From: Streptomyces sp. SID13726
GTDB lineage: Bacteria; Actinomycetota; Actinomycetes; Streptomycetales; Streptomycetaceae
Assembly: GCF_010548375.1 (NCBI RefSeq)
Contig: NZ_JAAGLY010000001.1
Coordinates: forward strand, 868,001-932,000
DNA: 64,000 nt
Direction: 5' to 3'
The notes under the pieces were generated by a model. It did no database searches, was not told the DNA's origin, and was given only the letters and a program-made list of their open reading frames with translations. Numbering within the stretch: position 1 is the stretch's first letter; every line of letters starts with the position of its first letter. This document shows, in pieces, positions 9,899-19,393 of the stretch. A program made the translations under genes and the position numbers.

Positions 9899-10891
9899 TC
9901 AGGCGGCCGTACCGCCCGAGTAGTCGCTGTCGAAGGTGGTCTCGACGGTGGTGGCCACGGACTGGGCCACCCCAATACCGGTGAGGATGATGCCCAACTC
10001 GCGGTTGCTCGACAGGGAGTTGCTGCTGATGTTCATGGAGCCCGCCTCCACCTCCTGGGTGGACAGGCCGTAGTCGGCGACCATGGCCTTGGCGTGGATG
10101 TAGAAGCCGTCCGGGTCGGAGTACCCGACCACGGTGCCGCCGGCCGCCTCGATCTCGGAGACCTCGCTCGCGTAGTCACCCGGGGTCTCCAGCACCACCC
10201 GCACCTTCACCCCCGCCTTCGCGCGGGCCGCGATGGCGTCCACCACCGTGCTGTCGCTGAACTCCAGTTCCTCGACGTCGAGCGTCTTGGTCGCGGCGTT
10301 GACGACGGACAGCAGACGGCTGCGGGAGTCGGTGGGGGACCACAGCAGGTGATCGCCGTCGGTGGGGGTGACCGAGGTGCCGGCGTAGTCCGCGGCGAAG
10401 ACCTTCTCGATCGCGGCGACATCGCGGGTGTCGTCGGTGAACACACCGTAGTCACGCCCGGTCGCGTAGTACTGCGAGGTCAGATTCCCGGTGAGGACCA
10501 GCGACTTGGCGCCGTCCACCGTGATCGTCTTCTGGTGCGTGTAGACGAAGCTCGCCGGCGACCACACCACGCCCACACCCGCGTTCGTCAGCGCGGTGTA
10601 CGCCGAGCTGTTGGCGCTCTGGTGCGCGCGGTCCAGGACGACCCGCACGGTGACGCCCTTGTTCTTCAGGGCTATGAGGTCGTTGACCGCCGTCGTGTCC
10701 TCCAGCTCGTACATGGTCATGTCGAGCGATGTGGTGGCCGAGTTGACGAAGTCGTAGATCGTGGGCTGCCCGCCGCTCTGCGAGAAGGCGAAGGCGGTGT
10801 AGGTCGCGGCGCCGGCGGGGACGGAGGCGCCGAGTACGGCGGCACCGGCGGCGAGGGCGACACCGGTACGGGTGAGGACCTTCCACAACAT
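9899..10891 (-). CDS. Secreted phospholipase D-like protein with two HKD motifs
   Basis: 330 aa from ATG 10891, which follows AGGAGTCCCTC. A signal peptide is visible (VLTRTGVALAAGAAVLGASVP, cleavage near AGAATYT). Two HKD motifs are intact: His119/Lys121/Asp126 (HQKTITVD) and His266/Lys268/Asp273 (HAKAMVAD), the latter followed by GSMNISSNS. These form one phosphodiesterase active site, so activity on phospholipids or nucleic acids outside the cell is plausible. It is shorter than classical Streptomyces phospholipase D (about 500 aa) and closer to the small phosphodiesterase/nuclease type. Substrate uncertain. Confidence 0.85.
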   Translation of the reverse strand: MLWKVLTRTGVALAAGAAVLGASVPAGAATYTAFAFSQSGGQPTIYDFVNSATTSLDMTMYELEDTTAVNDLIALKNKGVTVRVVLDRAHQSANSSAYTALTNAGVGVVWSPASFVYTHQKTITVDGAKSLVLTGNLTSQYYATGRDYGVFTDDTRDVAAIEKVFAADYAGTSVTPTDGDHLLWSPTDSRSRLLSVVNAATKTLDVEELEFSDSTVVDAIAARAKAGVKVRVVLETPGDYASEVSEIEAAGGTVVGYSDPDGFYIHAKAMVADYGLSTQEVEAGSMNISSNSLSSNRELGIILTGIGVAQSVATTVETTFDSDYSGGTAA

Positions 10892-11167
10892 GAGGGACTC
10901 CTGGTCGAGTTGGGGCCCGCGTGGGGGTCGCGGGCGTCCGCATGGCACCACGCGCGTAGATCACGGTGGAAGGGGAGCCCGGTGAACTCGGCGTTACCGA
11001 CGGTCCGCACGGTCCGGCAAAAGGGACTTCGTGCAGGTGGGATGCGGTTCATGGAGTTCTCGTGTGATCGCAAAATCTTCGTAGCCGGGTCGGTGTGGAA
11101 TGAAAGGATCCAGGGAGGCGACCGCTTCGGACCGGCCGAGGCGTGCGCCCGACCAGCGAGGTGAGAG

Positions 11168-12997
11168 ATGTCGTTCACCACCCGCCCCACCCTCCAGGGC
11201 ACCTTCGGCATGGTGTCCTCCACCCACTGGCTGGCCTCGCAGTCGGCGATGGCGGTCCTGGAGGACGGCGGCAACGCGTTCGACGCGGCGGTGGCCGGGG
11301 CCTTCGTGCTGCACGTCGTCGAGCCGCACCTGAACGGTCCCGCCGGCGAGGTGCCGATCCTGCTCGCACCGGCAGGCGGGGAGGTACGGGTGCTGTGCGG
11401 GCAGGGCGTCGCACCGGCCGGGGCGACCGTGGCCCACTACCGGGCACTCGGCCTGGACCTCGTACCCGGCACCGGCCCCCTCGCCGCCGCCGTCCCCGGC
11501 GCCTTCGACGCCTGGATGCTGCTCCTGCGCGACCACGGCACCAAGCCCCTGGCCGACGTCCTCAAGTACGCCGTCGGGTACGCCGAGGACGGCCACGCGC
11601 CCGTGGAGAACGTCGGCGCGACCGTCGAGAGCGTGCGAGAGCTGTTCGAGACGGAATGGACCTCCTCGGCAGAGGTGTATCTGCCGGGCGGCAGGGCCCC
11701 ACGCCCCGGCGAGCTGTTCCGCAACCCCGCCCTCGCCGCCACCTGGAAGCGGCTGCTCGCGGAGGTGGCGGACGCGGGCGACCGGGTCGCGCAGATCGAC
11801 GCGGCACGCGAGGTCTGGCGCACCGGCTTCATCGCCGAGGCCCTCCTGCGGCAGTCCCGGCACCCCACCCTGGACACCAGCGGCACCCGGCACACCGGCA
11901 CCCTCACGGCCGCCGACCTCGCGGGCTGGTCCGCGAGCTACGAGGCCCCGGCGACGTACGACTGGAACGGCTGGACCCTGTGCAAGGCCGGCCCGTGGAG
12001 CCAGGGACCGGTGCTCCTCCAGCAGCTCGCGCTGCTCCCGCCGGAGCTGCCCCGGTACGGCTCCGCCGAGTACGTGCATCTGCTGGTCGAGGGCTGCAAG
12101 CTGGCCATGGCCGACCGGGAGGCCTGGTACGGCGACGCGGCCGACGTACCCCTCGCCGAGCTGCTTTCGCCGCACTACAACGCGGACCGTCGCGCCCTGG
12201 TCGACGACAAGGCCTCGTACGAACTCCGCCCCGGCAGCCCGGGCGGCCGTACCCCCCGACTGAGCGCACACGCGCGCGTGGTCGTCTCCGACGAACCCGG
12301 CTTCAGCCCGTTGGGCGTCGGCGAGCCGACGGTCGCGAAGCGCCCCACCTCACCCGTACCGGGCGAGCCCGAGGTGGGCCCCGACGGCACCACCCGGGGC
12401 GACACCTGCCACCTCGACGTCGTCGACCGCTGGGGCAACATGATCGCCGCCACCCCCAGCGGAGGCTGGCTCCAGTCCAACCCGGTCGTACCCGAGCTGG
12501 GCTTTCCGCTCGGCACCCGGCTCCAGATGACCTGGCTGGAGGAGGGCCTGCCGAACTCCCTCACCCCCGGCCGCCGCCCCCGCACCACCCTCACCCCCTC
12601 GATCGCCCTCCGCGACGGCGTCCCGGTCCTGGCCTTCGGCACCCCCGGCGGCGACCAGCAGGACCAGTGGCAACTCCACTTCTTCCTGGCTCTGGCCCTG
12701 CGCTCCCCGGTCCGCGGGGGCCTCGACCTCCAGGGCGCCATCGACGCCCCGAACTGGCACAACGACAGCTTCCCGGGCTCCTTCTACCCCCGCGGCATGC
12801 GCCCGGGAAGCGTCACCGTGGAGGCGCGGACGGCCCCGGAGGTGGTGGCGGAGCTACGGCGACGGGGGCACGACGTGACGGTGGGGGAGCCGTGGTCGGA
12901 GGGCAGGCTGTGCGCGGTGGCGCGGGACCCGGAGACGGGGGTGCTGTCGGCGGGGGCGAATCCTCGGGGGATGCAGGGGTATGCGGTGGGGCGGTGA
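11168..12997 (+). CDS. Gamma-glutamyltransferase family protein
   Basis: 609 aa Ntn-hydrolase proenzyme. The self-cleavage/catalytic threonine is Thr413 in RGDTCHLDVVDRWGN, giving a large N-terminal and a small C-terminal subunit. The N-terminal GMVSSTHWLASQSAMAVLEDGGNAFDAAVA region and the late FGTPGGDQQDQW region are family marks. No signal peptide is visible, so it may act in the cytosol. The ATG follows GAGGTGAGAG. Possible roles are glutathione-like or gamma-glutamyl conjugate hydrolysis or acylase activity. The family does not fix the substrate. The gene stands alone. Confidence 0.88.
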   Translation: MSFTTRPTLQGTFGMVSSTHWLASQSAMAVLEDGGNAFDAAVAGAFVLHVVEPHLNGPAGEVPILLAPAGGEVRVLCGQGVAPAGATVAHYRALGLDLVPGTGPLAAAVPGAFDAWMLLLRDHGTKPLADVLKYAVGYAEDGHAPVENVGATVESVRELFETEWTSSAEVYLPGGRAPRPGELFRNPALAATWKRLLAEVADAGDRVAQIDAAREVWRTGFIAEALLRQSRHPTLDTSGTRHTGTLTAADLAGWSASYEAPATYDWNGWTLCKAGPWSQGPVLLQQLALLPPELPRYGSAEYVHLLVEGCKLAMADREAWYGDAADVPLAELLSPHYNADRRALVDDKASYELRPGSPGGRTPRLSAHARVVVSDEPGFSPLGVGEPTVAKRPTSPVPGEPEVGPDGTTRGDTCHLDVVDRWGNMIAATPSGGWLQSNPVVPELGFPLGTRLQMTWLEEGLPNSLTPGRRPRTTLTPSIALRDGVPVLAFGTPGGDQQDQWQLHFFLALALRSPVRGGLDLQGAIDAPNWHNDSFPGSFYPRGMRPGSVTVEARTAPEVVAELRRRGHDVTVGEPWSEGRLCAVARDPETGVLSAGANPRGMQGYAVGR

Positions 12998-13203
12998 CGG
13001 GGCCGTGTGTTCGAGGGCCTGGGCGCACCTCGCGGAGCCGGAACGGGAACCGGCATGGCAAGGGGGGACTCGGCACGGCCAGGGGGAACCGGCGTGGGAT
13101 CGGGAACCGGAATGAGGACCCCCGAACCCGCTGTTCACGCCGATTCCACTCGCCCTCCACCGGACCGGCGAGGATTGTCAGTCCCGCGTGCTCTCATGGA
13201 GTC
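12998..13203. other. 206-nt spacer with imperfect GGAACCGG repeats
   Basis: Between the gamma-glutamyltransferase and the monophosphatase genes the motif GGGAACCGG (or one base off) occurs several times between about 13035 and 13110, with runs of G. No gene was found. It may be simple-sequence drift. Confidence 0.5.
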
Positions 13204-14043
13204 ATGATCGTAGACACGGAAACCATCGACGAGTTTCTCGACCGGCATGCGGGCGACGTGGAAGAGGCGGTGCGTGAGGCCGCCGCGACCGAGATCATGC
13301 CGCGCTTCCGGCGGCTCGCCGCACACGAGGTCGACCAGAAGGCCGGCCCCCACGACCTGGTCACGGACGCCGACCGCCTGGCCGAGCGGTACCTCACCGA
13401 GAGGCTCGGTGCCCTCCTGCCCGGCTCCGTGGTGGTCGGCGAGGAAGCCGTCCACGCGGACCCGACGTCGTACGAGGCGATACAGGGCGACACCCCGGTC
13501 TGGATAGTCGACCCGGTCGACGGCACCCGCCAGTTCGTGCACGGCGACCCCGGCTTCTGCACCTTGGTCGCCCTGGCGAAGAACGGCGTACTGCTGGCCT
13601 CCTGGACCTACGCCCCCGCCCGCGACCAGCTCGCAACGGCGAGACGCGGCCGAGGAGCCTTCCTCAACGGCGAGCGACTGCACGCGGGCACCCCCGACCC
13701 GGCCCGCGACCTCCAAGTGGCCACCTCCCACCCGGACTACACGACCGACGACCAGAAGCGCGGCCTCCTCGGCCTGTGGACGGACGGCATCGCACCCCGC
13801 CCGTGCGGCTCGGCGGGCCTGGAGTATCTGGCGGTGGCCCGAGGCGAGTTGGACGCCACGGCCTTCTCATGGGAAGCGGCTTGGGACCACGCGGCCGGCC
13901 TCCTCCTGGTGGAGGAAGCAGGCGGCACCCACCTGACCCTGACCGGCACCCCGTTCCGCATCACAGGCGGCAACACCCTCCCGTTCACAGCGGCCCGGGA
14001 CAAGGCGACGGCTCAGCGCATACGGACGCTGCTGGCGTCCTGA
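13204..14043 (+). CDS. Inositol monophosphatase family protein (HisN-like)
   Basis: 279 aa, Mg2+-dependent phosphomonoesterase fold. The metal ligands are visible in VVGEEAVHA, WIVDPVDGTRQFVHG and WEAAWDHAAG, the three diagnostic motifs in order. ATG 13204 begins MIVDTETIDEFLDRH. Possible substrates are inositol phosphates, histidinol phosphate or other sugar phosphates. The flavoprotein and ebo-type genes downstream are 377 nt away, so a link is not shown. Confidence 0.88.
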   Translation: MIVDTETIDEFLDRHAGDVEEAVREAAATEIMPRFRRLAAHEVDQKAGPHDLVTDADRLAERYLTERLGALLPGSVVVGEEAVHADPTSYEAIQGDTPVWIVDPVDGTRQFVHGDPGFCTLVALAKNGVLLASWTYAPARDQLATARRGRGAFLNGERLHAGTPDPARDLQVATSHPDYTTDDQKRGLLGLWTDGIAPRPCGSAGLEYLAVARGELDATAFSWEAAWDHAAGLLLVEEAGGTHLTLTGTPFRITGGNTLPFTAARDKATAQRIRTLLAS

Positions 14044-14420
14044 CACGCCGCTGAGGAGTTCTAGCCGCCGACGGTGCGAAGGGGACGGGGTGGGGGGTGT
14101 CCGCCCGCAGCGGCCGGCGTCCGTTACAGAGCCCTTCTGACACGGACCGAGCCGCCGGACCGAGGACGGATACCCCCCACCCCGGCCCCGACCCCACCAC
14201 CGACGGAACGCGCTACAGCAGGCCCCACCGGGGCGTTGCGGGCCGCCGCAGGCCTCAGGGGCGCGGGGAACTGCGCAAAACGCTCGCCCCCACCGAACCC
14301 GCCCCCAACCACCCACCAAACCGCCCAACCCACCCCGCCCAACCCACCCCGCCCCCCAACCCTGGACGCCCCCCGGCATATCCTGATCCTCTGGCCATCG
14401 GCTGACGAAGGGGTCCGAAG
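14044..14420. other. 377-nt intergenic region with a long-range hairpin and a repeat core
   Basis: No gene is supported here. It holds a 17-nt inverted repeat (14087-14103 and 14167-14183, 16 of 17 matching) enclosing a smaller 6-bp dyad (14119-14124 and 14142-14147). Further on is the core AGGGGCGCGGGG (14257-14268), which recurs at 53447-53458, followed by a pyrimidine-rich stretch (CCCCACC-type) up to the next gene. Confidence 0.7.
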
Positions 14421-15842
14421 GTGCCGTCGATGCTCGATGCGGTCGTGGTGGGTGCGGGACCAAACGGCCTGACGGCCGCCGTAGAGCTGGCTCGACGCGG
14501 CTTCGACGTGGCCGTCTTCGAGGCCCGGGAAACCGTAGGCGGAGGCGCCCGGACCGAGGAGCTCACTCTCCCCGGCTTCCGGCACGACCCCTGCTCCGCG
14601 GCCCACCCCCTCGGCGTCAACTCCCCGGCCTTCCGAGCCCTCCCCCTCGACCGCTACGGCCTGGAGTGGCTGCACCCCGACCTCCCCATGGCCCACCCCT
14701 TCACCGACGGCACCGCCGCCGTCCTGTCGAGGTCGGTCGCCGAGACGGCCTCCTCCTTCGGCCCCCGCGACGCGGGCACGTACCGCAGGCTGGTCGAACC
14801 GTTCCTGCCCAAGTGGGACACCCTGGCCCGGGACTTCATGTCCCTCCCCCTGACCGCGCTGCCCCGCGACCCGGTCACCCTCGCCCGCTTCGGACTGGTC
14901 GGCCTGCCCCCGTCGACGTGGCTGATGCGCCGCTTCCGGGACGAGCGCGCGAAGACCCTGTTCGCGGGACTTGTCGCCCACGTCATGGCCCCCCTGGGCG
15001 GCCTCGCCACCGGCGCCGTCGGCCTGATCTTCGCCCTCGCGGCGCACGCCCGCGGCTGGCCGGTGGCCCGCGGCGGCTCCCAGTCGATCTCCGACGCGCT
15101 CACCGCGTACCTCAAGGACCTCGGCGGCACCGTCCACACCGACTACGAGGTCAAGCGGCTCGACGACCTGCCGCCCGCGCGCGCGTACGTCTTCGACACC
15201 TCACCCACCGCCCTGGCCCGCATCGCCGGCTTCGGCAACTACTACGAGGGCTACCGCTACGGCCCGGGCGCCTTCAAGGTCGACTACGCCCTCGACGGCC
15301 CGGTGCCGTGGACCGCGAAGGAGGCGCGCAGCGCGGGCACCGTGCAGATCGGCGCCGACTCCGCGGAGATCGGCATCGCTCTGCGCGCCGCGTCCAGGGA
15401 GGGCCGCGCACCCGACAGGCCGTTCATGATCACCGTGCAGCCCAGCGTCGTGGACCCCGGTCGGGCCCCGGCGGGCAAGCACGTCTTCTGGGCCTACGGC
15501 CATGTCCCCAGCGGCTGGACCGGCGACCTCACCGACGCCATCGAGCGCCAACTGGAGCGCTTCGCCCCGGGGTTCCGCGACCGCGTGCTCGCCCGGGCCA
15601 CCGCGGGCCCGCCCGAACTGGCCGCCCGCAACGCCAACTACGTCGGCGGCGACATCGCCTCCGGCGCGGTCAGCGGACTCCAGATCATGCTGCGCCCGAA
15701 GCTGTCCCTCTTCCCGTACGGCACCCCGCACCCGGCCGTGTTCATCTGCTCGTCGGCGACTCCGCCGGGCCCGGGCGTGCACGGGATGTCGGGACACAAC
15801 GCCGCGAAGGCCGTGTGGCGGAGGCTGCGACAGCAGGCCTAA
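14421..15842 (+). CDS. Phytoene-desaturase-like NAD(P)/FAD-dependent oxidoreductase
   Basis: 473 aa. A dinucleotide-binding motif begins at the N-terminus ([17 protein letters not shown]), with acidic end [16 protein letters not shown], as in amine oxidase/phytoene desaturase (CrtI-like) flavoproteins. The C-terminus has the FAD-contacting [16 protein letters not shown] segment. GTG 14421 was used; ATG 14430 is equally possible. No carotenoid partners (crtE, crtB) are near, so a role in carotenoids is not supported. It could dehydrogenate another lipid or isoprenoid. The gene ends 131 nt before the ebo-type cluster, with candidate regulatory repeats between. Confidence 0.85.
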   Translation: MPSMLDAVVVGAGPNGLTAAVELARRGFDVAVFEARETVGGGARTEELTLPGFRHDPCSAAHPLGVNSPAFRALPLDRYGLEWLHPDLPMAHPFTDGTAAVLSRSVAETASSFGPRDAGTYRRLVEPFLPKWDTLARDFMSLPLTALPRDPVTLARFGLVGLPPSTWLMRRFRDERAKTLFAGLVAHVMAPLGGLATGAVGLIFALAAHARGWPVARGGSQSISDALTAYLKDLGGTVHTDYEVKRLDDLPPARAYVFDTSPTALARIAGFGNYYEGYRYGPGAFKVDYALDGPVPWTAKEARSAGTVQIGADSAEIGIALRAASREGRAPDRPFMITVQPSVVDPGRAPAGKHVFWAYGHVPSGWTGDLTDAIERQLERFAPGFRDRVLARATAGPPELAARNANYVGGDIASGAVSGLQIMLRPKLSLFPYGTPHPAVFICSSATPPGPGVHGMSGHNAAKAVWRRLRQQA

Positions 15843-15878
15843 TGCTCATAAGTCGGCCACGGATGCAATGAGTTCACG

Positions 15879-15950
15879 CCGAGAACAGTGAGATTCACGT
15901 GTCTTCTTTGTCACTGTCTTCACATGCTCCGAGAACCGTGAAGATTCAAG
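15879..15950. promoter_or_regulatory. Two direct repeats 50 bp apart before the ebo-type cluster
   Basis: CCGAGAACAGTGAGATTCAC (15879-15898) recurs as CCGAGAACCGTGAAGATTCA from 15929. They lie in an AT-richer 131-nt gap just upstream of eboC. Exact 50-bp spacing, near five helical turns, suggests two sites for one regulator on the same DNA face. The regulator is unknown. Confidence 0.5.
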
Positions 15951-15973
15951 TTCGGTAAGTAGAGTTCCGGTTC

Positions 15974-16960
15974 ATGAAAGACCGGAAAGGTTCCTTCCGT
16001 TTCGGCTCCCGCAGTGCCGTGCGCCTCGGTGACCTCGCTCAACTCGTGCGGGCCCCTGCCGCGTTGAGCGTCCCCGGCGACGTGCTCGCCGGAGCGGCCG
16101 CGGCCGGACGCCCCCTGAACGCCCGTGTCCTCGGCACCATCGGTTCGTCCGTCTGCCTCTACTGGGCGGGCATGGCCCTCAACGACTACGCCGACGCGAC
16201 CGTCGACTCCGTGGAACGCCCCCAGCGGCCCGTGCCCTCCGGCCGGGTCCCGCGCCGGACCGCGCTCGCCGTGGCCGGCGGCCTGACCGCGGCGGGCCTC
16301 GGCCTCGCCGTCGCGGCGAACGGCCGCCGCGGACTCCTGGGAGCGCTCCCTCTGACCGGCCTGATCTGGGCCTACGACCTGGGGCTCAAGGCCACCCCCG
16401 CGGGCCCGGCCACCATGGCGGCTGCCCGTACCGTGGACGTCCTGTCCGGCGCGCTCACCGCGGCCCCCACGGCCACGGCGCTGCGCCGGGGCGCGGCCCC
16501 CGCCGCCCTCGTCGGCGCCCACACCTACACCCTCACCGCGCTCAGCCGCCACGAGATCTCCGGCGCCCCCACCCGCGTACCGGCCGCGACCCTCGCCGTC
16601 TCCACGGCGACCGCCCTCGCGGCGGCACTCCCGGTCCGCGGAACGGCCTCCACCACGGCCCCCGTCGACTTCCGCACCCCAGCCACCGCAGTCACTCCAG
16701 CCACTGCCATCACTCCAGCCACCGCCGTCACCACCACCGGCACCTTCGCCTACCTGGCCACCTACGGCACCGCCCAGGCCCGCGCCGTACGGGACCCGTC
16801 CGCGGCGAACGTACGACGGGCCGTGGGCGCCGGAATCCTCGGCCTGATGCCCCTCCAGGCGACGCTCACCGCGCGCGCCGGAGCCCGCGCGGTCGCCGCC
16901 GCCCTCGGTGTCGTCCACCCCCTCGCGCGCCGGCTGGCGCGTCGCATATCCCCTACCTGA
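15974..16960 (+). CDS. eboC: UbiA-like prenyltransferase, EboC type
   Basis: 328 aa polytopic membrane protein of the UbiA superfamily. The first aspartate-rich site is clear (LNDYADATVDSVERPQRPVPSG, near residue 65). The expected second site is weak. It heads a run of genes matching the ebo metabolite-trafficking cluster, where EboC is the UbiA-like member. In known ebo systems the reaction of EboC is unproven. Between about residues 237 and 254 there is an odd 18-bp triplicate encoding PATAVT-like units, probably in a loop. The stop is 32 nt from the TIM-barrel isomerase gene. Confidence 0.8.
   Translation: MKDRKGSFRFGSRSAVRLGDLAQLVRAPAALSVPGDVLAGAAAAGRPLNARVLGTIGSSVCLYWAGMALNDYADATVDSVERPQRPVPSGRVPRRTALAVAGGLTAAGLGLAVAANGRRGLLGALPLTGLIWAYDLGLKATPAGPATMAAARTVDVLSGALTAAPTATALRRGAAPAALVGAHTYTLTALSRHEISGAPTRVPAATLAVSTATALAAALPVRGTASTTAPVDFRTPATAVTPATAITPATAVTTTGTFAYLATYGTAQARAVRDPSAANVRRAVGAGILGLMPLQATLTARAGARAVAAALGVVHPLARRLARRISPT
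16682..16735 (+). repeat. 18-bp tandem repeat inside eboC
   Basis: Three imperfect 18-bp units (16682, 16700, 16718) encode ATAVTP, ATAITP and ATAVTT. They lie in frame, so they change loop length without breaking the gene. Confidence 0.8.
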
Positions 16961-16992
16961 GCCCCACCACCCCCCAGGCAGAGACCGATGCC

Positions 16993-17829
16993 ATGAAACC
17001 CAACCCCCTCAGATTCGGCTACGGCACCAACGGCTTCACCCACCACCGGCTCTCCGACGTCCTCGCGATCCTCGCCGACCTCGGCTACGACGGCGTCGCC
17101 CTCACCCTTGACCACAACCACCTCGACCCCTACGCCGACGACCTGTCCCGGCGGGTCACCGCGCTCGCCCGCGCACTCGACCGGCACCACCTGACCGTCA
17201 CCGTCGAGACCGGCGCCCCCTACTTCCTCGACCCCTGGCACAAGCACCGGCCGACCCTCATGTCGGACGGCTCCGGGCTCCGCGTCGACCTGCTGCGGCG
17301 CGCCCTGCGCATCGCGGCCGACCTCGGCTCGCCCACCGTCCACCTGTGCAGCGGCCCGGCCCCGGACGGGCTGCCGGAGCCGGACGTCTGGAAGCGGCTG
17401 GCGACCGGCGTCGAGACGGTCCTGGAGACGGCGGAGCGGTACGGCGTGGCGCTGGCCTTCGAGCCGGAGCCGTACATGTTCGTGGACAGTGTGGAGCGCT
17501 GTCTGCGTCTGGCCGAACTCGTCGGCGGACACGAGCTGTTCGGCGTCACGCTGGACATCGGCCACGCCCACTGCGTGGAGGAGCGCCCGCTGCTCGACTG
17601 CGTCCGGCTGGCCGCCCCGCTGCTGCGCAACGTGCAGATCGAGGACATGCGGCGCGGGGTCCACCAGCACCTCGAACTCGGCACCGGGGAGATCGACTTC
17701 CCGCCCGTGCTGGCCGAGCTCGGCGCCCTCGGCCACCGCGGCCTGGTCTCCGTCGAGATCCAGGGCGGCGCGCTCGACGCGCCCGAAGTCGCCCGCCGCT
17801 CGATCGAGTTCCTGCGTACGGCGTCGTAG
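16993..17829 (+). CDS. Sugar phosphate isomerase/epimerase-like TIM-barrel protein
   Basis: 278 aa of the AP-endonuclease-2/xylose-isomerase-like barrel. Metal-ligand regions are recognisable: the Glu of AFEPEPYMFVD, DIGHAHCVEE and a late VSVEIQGGAL. It starts 32 nt after eboC and precedes eboA by 33 nt. A sugar-phosphate isomerase-like gene next to ebo genes is known in actinobacteria. It may produce or rearrange the cyclitol or sugar headgroup handled by the pathway, but the substrate is unknown. Confidence 0.8.
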   Translation: MKPNPLRFGYGTNGFTHHRLSDVLAILADLGYDGVALTLDHNHLDPYADDLSRRVTALARALDRHHLTVTVETGAPYFLDPWHKHRPTLMSDGSGLRVDLLRRALRIAADLGSPTVHLCSGPAPDGLPEPDVWKRLATGVETVLETAERYGVALAFEPEPYMFVDSVERCLRLAELVGGHELFGVTLDIGHAHCVEERPLLDCVRLAAPLLRNVQIEDMRRGVHQHLELGTGEIDFPPVLAELGALGHRGLVSVEIQGGALDAPEVARRSIEFLRTAS

Positions 17830-17862
17830 CCGCCCTCCGTTCTCCGAGCATCAGAGGTTCCC

Positions 17863-18528
17863 GTGAAGGTCATGCACCCAACCGACCCCTCTTCCGCCGT
17901 GCGTTCCCTCCTGGACGAGGACGCCCGTACCTGGCTCGACGGGGCCGCCGCCGCGGTCGCCGCCGACGCGGCCGCGATCCGCCGGCTCTTCCCCGCCGTG
18001 CGCAGTCACTGCGGTCGCTCCCGGCTCGACGCCCACTGGAGCGTCGACGAGGCCGCCCGTGCCGTCCTGCTCACCGCGCTGCCCCTGCGCGGCGCCGCCC
18101 TCGCCGGCGAGGTGGGCCCGCTGTACCGGTTCGGCGACCCGGCCGAGCAGCGCGCCGTGCTCCGCACGCTGCCCCTGCTCGACCTGGACGCCCTCGCCCT
18201 GCCCCTCGTCCGCGAGGCCCTGCGGGGCAACGACACGACCCTGATCGAGGCCGCCCTCGGCCCCTACGCCGACCGGCACCTCCCGGACCCCGAGTTCCGG
18301 CAGGCCGTGCTGAAGTGCGTCTTCTGCGAGATCCCGCTCGACCGGGTGCACGGCCTCACCGGCCGCGCGGACCGCGAACTGGCCAGGATGCTCGCCGACT
18401 TCGCCCACGAGCGGCTCGCCGCGGGACGCCCCGTACCCACCGACGTCCGGCCCGTCCTCCACGCCTTCCCGGACGTCCTCACCCCCCGACTCCAGCTCGT
18501 CTTCGAGGCACTTGAGGAAGAGGCCTGA
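17863..18528 (+). CDS. eboA: EboA domain protein
   Basis: 221 aa from GTG 17863 after AGAGG. Soluble, helical, rich in Ala/Leu/Arg. Marks include FPAVRSHCGRS near residue 45 and AVLKCVFCEIPLDRVHGL near residue 150, which match the EboA family that accompanies EboB, EboC and EboE. Biochemical activity is unknown. In Nostoc punctiforme the ebo genes are needed to move the scytonemin precursor to the periplasm. Only 3 nt separate its stop from the next start, implying a tight operon. Confidence 0.75.
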   Translation: MKVMHPTDPSSAVRSLLDEDARTWLDGAAAAVAADAAAIRRLFPAVRSHCGRSRLDAHWSVDEAARAVLLTALPLRGAALAGEVGPLYRFGDPAEQRAVLRTLPLLDLDALALPLVREALRGNDTTLIEAALGPYADRHLPDPEFRQAVLKCVFCEIPLDRVHGLTGRADRELARMLADFAHERLAAGRPVPTDVRPVLHAFPDVLTPRLQLVFEALEEEA

Positions 18529-18531
18529 CCC

Positions 18532-19386
18532 GTGCGCATCTTCGACCCCCACATCCACATGAGCTCCCGCACCACCGACGACTACGAGGCGATGTACGCC
18601 GCCGGAGTACGCGCGGTCGTCGAACCCGCCTTCTGGCAGGGCCAGCCCCGCACCTCGCCGGAGAGCTTCTACGACTACTTCGACGCGCTGCTGGGCTGGG
18701 AGCCGTACCGCGCCGCGCAGTTCGGCATCCAGCACTTCTGCACGATCGCCCTCAACCCCAAGGAGGCCAACGACCCGCGCTGCACCCCGGTCCTGGACGA
18801 ACTCGACCGCTATCTCGCCAAGGACCGGGTCGTCGCCGTCGGTGAGATCGGCTACGACTCCATGACCCCGGAGGAGGACGAGGCGCTCGCCCGCCAGCTG
18901 CAACTCGCCCTGGAGCACGGCCTGCCCGCCCTCGTGCACACCCCGCACCGAGACAAGGCGGCGGGTACCGGACGGACCCTCGACGTCGTCCGCGAGTCGG
19001 GCATCGACCCCGCGCTGGTCGTCCTCGACCACCTCAACGAGCTCACCGTCGGCATGGTCCTGGACAGCGGCTGCTGGGCCGGGTTCTCGATCTACCCGAG
19101 GACCAAGATGAGCGAGGACCGCATGGTCACGATCCTCCAGGACGTCGGGACCGAGCGCGTGCTCGTCAACTCCGCCGCCGACTGGGGCCGTTCGGACCCG
19201 CTCAAGACCCGCAGGACGGCCGACGCGATGGCGGCCGCCGGGTTCGGGGAGGACGCCGTGGACCAGGTGATGTGGCGCAACCCCGTCGCCTTCTACGGGC
19301 AGAGCGGGCGGCTCGACCTGGACGAGCCCAAGCCGGACGACGAGTCCTCCTTCCAGGGCAACTCCATCCGGCGCGGGGGAGCGTGA
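18532..19386 (+). CDS. eboB: TatD-family hydrolase, EboB type
   Basis: 284 aa metal-dependent hydrolase fold. HxH is at the start (FDPHIHMSS), with the later EIGYD, VHTPHRDK and LVNSAADWG strands of the amidohydrolase barrel. It departs from housekeeping TatD DNases, and its position between eboA and eboE identifies it as EboB. Substrate unknown. The GTG start is set 3 nt after eboA, and the stop precedes eboE by 7 nt. Confidence 0.8.
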   Translation: MRIFDPHIHMSSRTTDDYEAMYAAGVRAVVEPAFWQGQPRTSPESFYDYFDALLGWEPYRAAQFGIQHFCTIALNPKEANDPRCTPVLDELDRYLAKDRVVAVGEIGYDSMTPEEDEALARQLQLALEHGLPALVHTPHRDKAAGTGRTLDVVRESGIDPALVVLDHLNELTVGMVLDSGCWAGFSIYPRTKMSEDRMVTILQDVGTERVLVNSAADWGRSDPLKTRRTADAMAAAGFGEDAVDQVMWRNPVAFYGQSGRLDLDEPKPDDESSFQGNSIRRGGA

Positions 19387-19393
19387 CCGACCC

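Noticed and set aside
14421..15842. Carotenoid biosynthesis gene (phytoene desaturase)
   Set aside because: Only one flavoprotein is present, with no phytoene synthase or geranylgeranyl diphosphate synthase gene; the family is used for many other substrates.
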